From Deltaproteobacteria bacterium (lineage in GTDB: Bacteria; Myxococcota_A; Polyangia; Polyangiales; Houyiibacteriaceae): DNA of 8,951 nt. A model generated the notes under the pieces. That model ran no database searches and was not told where the DNA came from. It saw nothing but the letters and a program-made list of their open reading frames with translations. Below are positions 6,033-8,951 of the stretch, in pieces. The DNA lies in the NCBI GenBank assembly GCA_027295555.1, contig JAPUKT010000266.1, positions 1 through 8,951 on the forward strand, read 5' to 3'. The number at the start of each line of letters is the position of its first letter. The first letter of the stretch is position 1. Both the position numbers and the translations under genes were made by a program.

Positions 6033-6902
6033 TTGGAGGACGCCGTTGGGGTCTAGCTCCTCAGCCAGCCGGTCAAACACCTCTGCGCTTGCGGGGAGCG
6101 GCTCTTGTGAGACTCCGATCTCCGGCTGATTGGCGATCTCCGTTCCCCCGTTCTCCGAGACGATGCGCCTCATCACCTTCGTGGCTGCTCGGTGGCGCGG
6201 GCCTTCGACCTCGAGGACGAGTTGGAGTTGGTCTTCCCGAATGGTTGTGCGAAGCGGCCGCACTCCGTTTCCGCGAATCCAGGTGAGCGCCCGGTTTGCG
6301 GCTCGGGAATCGGGGAATGAAAACGCGAACAACGACTCGGCCATCTTGGCTTGGGCAACGAGATGCACTCCGACGATCACGCCGAGGCGTCCGCGTGCGC
6401 CGATGGTCGCCCGAATCAAGTCCGGTCCCACCGCTCGACGAGGCGCCGGTCGAATGGAGAGCTCGGCTCCGGAGGGCAGCACGAGCTCGAGGCCCGCGAC
6501 GCTTTGCACGACGGGGTCGTTGGCCTTGTCGGCTTTGCCCGGCGCACCTCGCGCTAGCCAAGCGCCTACCTGCTCTCCGTGAAGCGCTCCGGACACGCCA
6601 AGCGTCCACCCGTGATCTTTCACCCTCTCCTCGACTACACCAAGAGTGACTCCGGCTTGGACGTGGATGATTCTCGACACCTCGTCGACGGAGATGATCG
6701 CATCGAGTCGATCGAGTCGCAGCGCCGGCCGGTCGGGATGCGTCTCGCCACCCGGCACCTGCAGTGCAGTCGCGGTCTTGTCGGCCAGCTGCATCAAATG
6801 CGCGACGGCGCGGGACGAACCTGGGTGGATCGTGGGTTGCTCACCGCTCTCGTCGAGGGTTCCGGGGAGGCTGAGCTGAACCTCGTCGAAGAACTCAAGC
6901 AC
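6027..6902 (-). CDS. GlcE-like FAD-binding oxidase subunit with weakened FAD motifs
   Basis: A 291-residue protein related to the FAD-binding (PF01565, GlcE-type) half of glycolate oxidase-like flavoproteins. Recognisable landmarks: IHPGSSRAVAHLMQLAD (25-41), VPGGETHPDRP (49-59) at the FAD pyrophosphate loop, HVQAGVTLGVVEERV (80-94), AGLELVLPSGAEL (136-148), GPDLIRATIGARGRLGVI (159-176), and the C-terminal FDRLAEELDPNGVLQP ending. It is shorter than usual GlcE (about 350 aa), and key loops depart from consensus: GGET instead of GGGT, and GARGRLG instead of GSEGTLG. FAD binding may therefore be weak or lost, perhaps leaving a partner subunit. The start is GTG at 6902, supported by GAGG about 6 bp upstream; it overlaps the end of the preceding oxidase gene by 8 bp, so the two are co-translated. 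Substrate unknown. Confidence 0.8.
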   Translation of the reverse strand: MLEFFDEVQLSLPGTLDESGEQPTIHPGSSRAVAHLMQLADKTATALQVPGGETHPDRPALRLDRLDAIISVDEVSRIIHVQAGVTLGVVEERVKDHGWTLGVSGALHGEQVGAWLARGAPGKADKANDPVVQSVAGLELVLPSGAELSIRPAPRRAVGPDLIRATIGARGRLGVIVGVHLVAQAKMAESLFAFSFPDSRAANRALTWIRGNGVRPLRTTIREDQLQLVLEVEGPRHRAATKVMRRIVSENGGTEIANQPEIGVSQEPLPASAEVFDRLAEELDPNGVLQP

Positions 6903-8445
6903 CTTCGTCCTCGCTGATCGGGATCAACGACCCTGGGTTCAAAATCCCTTGGGGGTCGAGCGCGCGCTTGATGCCCCGCACCACGTCGACGGCGACTCCT
7001 TGCTCCCGCCGCATCATCGGCGCCTTCGACCGCCCGACTCCGTGGTGGTGGCTCAACGTCCCGCCGACATCGATTGCCGCGCAGAGCGCTGAGCGCCAGG
7101 TTTCGTCGTAGAGCTCGAGTGCAGCGGCATCGTTGGCAGCCGCGCCTGCGAACGTGAAGTAGATCGATGCGCCTTCGGGATACGCATGGCTGAAGTGCGC
7201 CATCACGAACACGTGTCGGGAAAGCGCCTTGCGGACGGCTTCGTACATTGGCCACATACGAGACCACGTCGCCGCCACCTCCATCGTGTCGGTGAACGCT
7301 CCGGCCGCGAACAAGGCCGACTGCCGGTAGCTGACCGAGTGTCGGTGAGCGAGCCAATGGCGCGCAGGCCCCTCGCCCGTGTTGCGTGCGCGAAAGCTGC
7401 TGCAGATGCGCTCGGCCTCGGCATGCTCCGCCCGGCCGATCTCGGGATCGTCCTCCCATACGAGCACCAGCTTCGCGCCCCCCATGGCGGGATCCGCGAG
7501 ATCGATCAGACGGTTGATCGCGCCCGGGTGACGAATCAGTCGAACCAGCGACCGCAGTCCGACTCCTGGTCCCGTGCTCGTATCGGACGGGTCTCGGGCC
7601 TCTCCTTTGTCTTTACTCTTGAAGCTCCTCGAGATCATCGAGTCGAACGGGTCGTACAAACGCGCCACGGCGGGGCGGAGCCCGGCCTGATAGATCTGCC
7701 GGATCGCTGCGAGCGCGTCTTCGGTGTGGCGAAACAGCCATGACGAAAACTGTCGTTCGATTGGTGCCGGATCGAGCCGGAGCTTCGCTTCGGTGACGAC
7801 GCCGTAGATCCCCTCGCTCCCGATGAACAACGGCAACAGGGCCGCGTTCTCGCCTCCCAGCTCTGTGCGCCAAATCCTTCCCGTGCCGTCGACGAACGTG
7901 AGGCCGAGCACGCGGTCTTCGATCTTTCCGTAGCGTCCCGAGGTTTGCCCGGCGGCGCGACAGGCGATCCAGCCACCCAACGTCGAGCAGTAGATCGACG
8001 AAGGGAAGTGGCCGAAGGTGTACCCTTTTGCGTTCAACTGGTCTTCGAGGTTTTGACCCACGATGCCGGCGTCGGCGCTGCACGTCAGCGTGTCTGCATC
8101 GACGTTCCGGATGGCGTCCATCCGTTTGACGTCGATCAGGATCGTACGGTCGTCGGGTGAGATGCCGCCGCAAACTCCGCTCCCCGCTCCATAGGGAACT
8201 GCCGGGATCCCACGCTCGGCCGCGAATCGCAGAACTTCAGCTACTTCTTGCACATCTGCAGGCCATACGATGACGGCGGGTGGGGCGATCACCGCCTCGC
8301 CGGCCCGCGTCCGGATTTGTTGCCGCGGCCACAGGTCTCGCGCGTACGCGGCCCGGTCTGCAGGGTCTGTGGAGGCGCGGCCTCCACTCACGAGGCCAGC
8401 GAGATCCTTGCGGAGCGACTGGGCCTCGGCGGATGGAACAAGCAC
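6895..8445 (-). CDS. AGPS-like FAD-linked oxidase
   Basis: Flavoprotein of the VAO/PCMH superfamily, most like alkyldihydroxyacetonephosphate synthase (AGPS), which makes the ether bond of ether lipids; some bacterial relatives are 2-hydroxyacid oxidases. Numbering from the GTG at 8445 (516 aa): YARDLWPR (34-41), the FAD loop PYGAGSGVCGG (84-94), FGHFPSSIYCSTLGGW (144-159) and GRYGKIED (170-177), which resemble the AGPS wording closely, GSEGIYGVV (209-217), IYFTFAG with Tyr429, the His triplet in SHHHGVG (466-468), and the DPQGILNPGSL ending. The FAD motifs look intact. A TTG at 8481 would add twelve residues but would overlap ribA and has no family support; a GTG at 8391 would cut into conserved sequence. 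The gene is divergent from ribA by 28 bp and overlaps its downstream GlcE-like partner by 8 bp. AGPS catalysis is plausible, not proven. Confidence 0.87.
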   Translation of the reverse strand: MLVPSAEAQSLRKDLAGLVSGGRASTDPADRAAYARDLWPRQQIRTRAGEAVIAPPAVIVWPADVQEVAEVLRFAAERGIPAVPYGAGSGVCGGISPDDRTILIDVKRMDAIRNVDADTLTCSADAGIVGQNLEDQLNAKGYTFGHFPSSIYCSTLGGWIACRAAGQTSGRYGKIEDRVLGLTFVDGTGRIWRTELGGENAALLPLFIGSEGIYGVVTEAKLRLDPAPIERQFSSWLFRHTEDALAAIRQIYQAGLRPAVARLYDPFDSMISRSFKSKDKGEARDPSDTSTGPGVGLRSLVRLIRHPGAINRLIDLADPAMGGAKLVLVWEDDPEIGRAEHAEAERICSSFRARNTGEGPARHWLAHRHSVSYRQSALFAAGAFTDTMEVAATWSRMWPMYEAVRKALSRHVFVMAHFSHAYPEGASIYFTFAGAAANDAAALELYDETWRSALCAAIDVGGTLSHHHGVGRSKAPMMRREQGVAVDVVRGIKRALDPQGILNPGSLIPISEDEGA

Positions 8446-8473
8446 GCCGGCTGTGGTACCGCGCCTTGGACAG

Positions 8474-8951
8474 ATGAGCAACAGCAGTGGTCACCAGCCG
8501 ACCGTCGAACGGTATTCGGAGGCGAACCTTCCGACTCGCTTTGGGGCGTTTCGGGTCGTCGTCTACAAAGAGCTCGACGGCGACAAGGAGCACGTCGCGG
8601 TGATCGTAGGCGAAGTAGACGGCGCCGAGGACGTTCTGATTCGCGTGCACAGCGAATGCCTCACAGGCGAGGTGTTGCATTCATTGAAATGCGACTGTCG
8701 AGCCCAGCTCGATCTGGCGCTCGAGCGCATTCAGCACGTTGGCAACGGCGCCGTGCTTTACCTCCGCCAGGAGGGGCGCGGCATCGGGCTCGGCAACAAG
8801 ATCCGCGCGTATGCAATGCAGGACGAAGGGCTCGACACGGTTGATGCCAACCTGGCCCTGGGATTCGAAGATGACCAGCGCGGCTATCGCGTGGCCGCGG
8901 ACATGCTTCGCGACCTCGGCGTGAAGTCGGTTGCGCTCATGACGAACAACC
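8474..8951 (+). CDS. ribA: GTP cyclohydrolase II, 3' partial
   Basis: First committed enzyme of riboflavin synthesis. It opens GTP to 2,5-diamino-6-ribosylamino-4-pyrimidinone 5'-phosphate, releasing formate and pyrophosphate. The 159 visible codons cover most of the catalytic domain; the C-terminus lies beyond the right edge. Signature residues are present: HSECLTGEVLHSLKCDCRAQ (59-78), with zinc ligands Cys62, Cys73 and Cys75, then YLRQEGRGIGLGNKIRAYAM (from 96), DTVDANLALGF, and the nucleotide-site stretch ending LMTNN at the edge. The ATG at 8474 gives a short, variable N-terminus of about 18 residues before LPTRFGAF, as in stand-alone RibA. There is no DHBP synthase (RibB) domain upstream, because the divergent oxidase occupies that DNA. 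Only a weak GGA precedes the start. A promoter must lie within the 28-bp gap or inside the neighbouring coding sequence. Confidence 0.96.
   Translation, partial: MSNSSGHQPTVERYSEANLPTRFGAFRVVVYKELDGDKEHVAVIVGEVDGAEDVLIRVHSECLTGEVLHSLKCDCRAQLDLALERIQHVGNGAVLYLRQEGRGIGLGNKIRAYAMQDEGLDTVDANLALGFEDDQRGYRVAADMLRDLGVKSVALMTNN

Noticed and set aside
6794..7459. A 221-codon minus-strand frame inside the oxidase pair
   Set aside because: It is an alternate frame of the AGPS-like and GlcE-like genes with an Arg/Gly/Ala-rich composition typical of out-of-frame GC-rich DNA.
8248..8844. A 198-codon plus-strand frame overlapping ribA and the start of the oxidase gene
   Set aside because: The adjacent frame encodes RibA with all zinc cysteines; this one is Arg-rich with no similarity.

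Overview
The window is GC-rich and gene-dense. It looks like the chromosome of a Gram-negative bacterium. The order rpmE, DUF1385 membrane protein, prfA is familiar from deltaproteobacterial and myxococcal genomes (and some Firmicutes). A lipoprotein PafA-type phosphatase, a KshA/DAF-36-type Rieske oxygenase relative and an AGPS-like oxidase suggest Myxococcota or a neighbouring lineage. That placement is inference from gene content only. No tRNA, rRNA, CRISPR array, transposase or phage gene was seen.

Layout from left to right. (1) Positions 1-582, minus strand: N-terminal part of a Rieske-type ring hydroxylase homologue, running off the left edge. It keeps the mononuclear-iron motif of the catalytic domain but appears to have lost the whole [2Fe-2S] ligand segment in frame. 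(2) 701-1150, plus: ArfB-type ribosome-rescue hydrolase. (3) 3368-1153, minus: a compact three-gene unit, transcribed as PafA-like phosphatase lipoprotein, DUF1145 small membrane protein, acylphosphatase, with gaps of 13 and 19 bp. (4) 3369-3619: a 251-bp divergent intergenic region with a TTGCG/CGCAA inverted repeat and a plausible rpmE promoter. (5) 3620-5995, plus: rpmE (zinc-type L31), a DUF1385 membrane protein and prfA (RF1). (6) 8445-6027, minus: two overlapping FAD-linked oxidase genes, an AGPS-like protein followed by a shorter GlcE-like protein with weakened FAD motifs. (7) 8474 to the right edge, plus: ribA, GTP cyclohydrolase II, cut by the window end.

Translation termination and rescue is a recurrent theme: ArfB, RF1 and L31 all act on the ribosome, and ArfB and RF1 share the GGQ peptidyl-tRNA hydrolysis loop. 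The remaining genes are metabolic: periplasmic phosphate release, acyl-phosphate hydrolysis, FAD oxidases possibly linked to ether lipids or 2-hydroxyacids, and riboflavin synthesis. I see no multi-gene defence or mobile system. The most unusual item is the Rieske oxygenase homologue without its Rieske cluster; the degenerate second FAD oxidase comes next.
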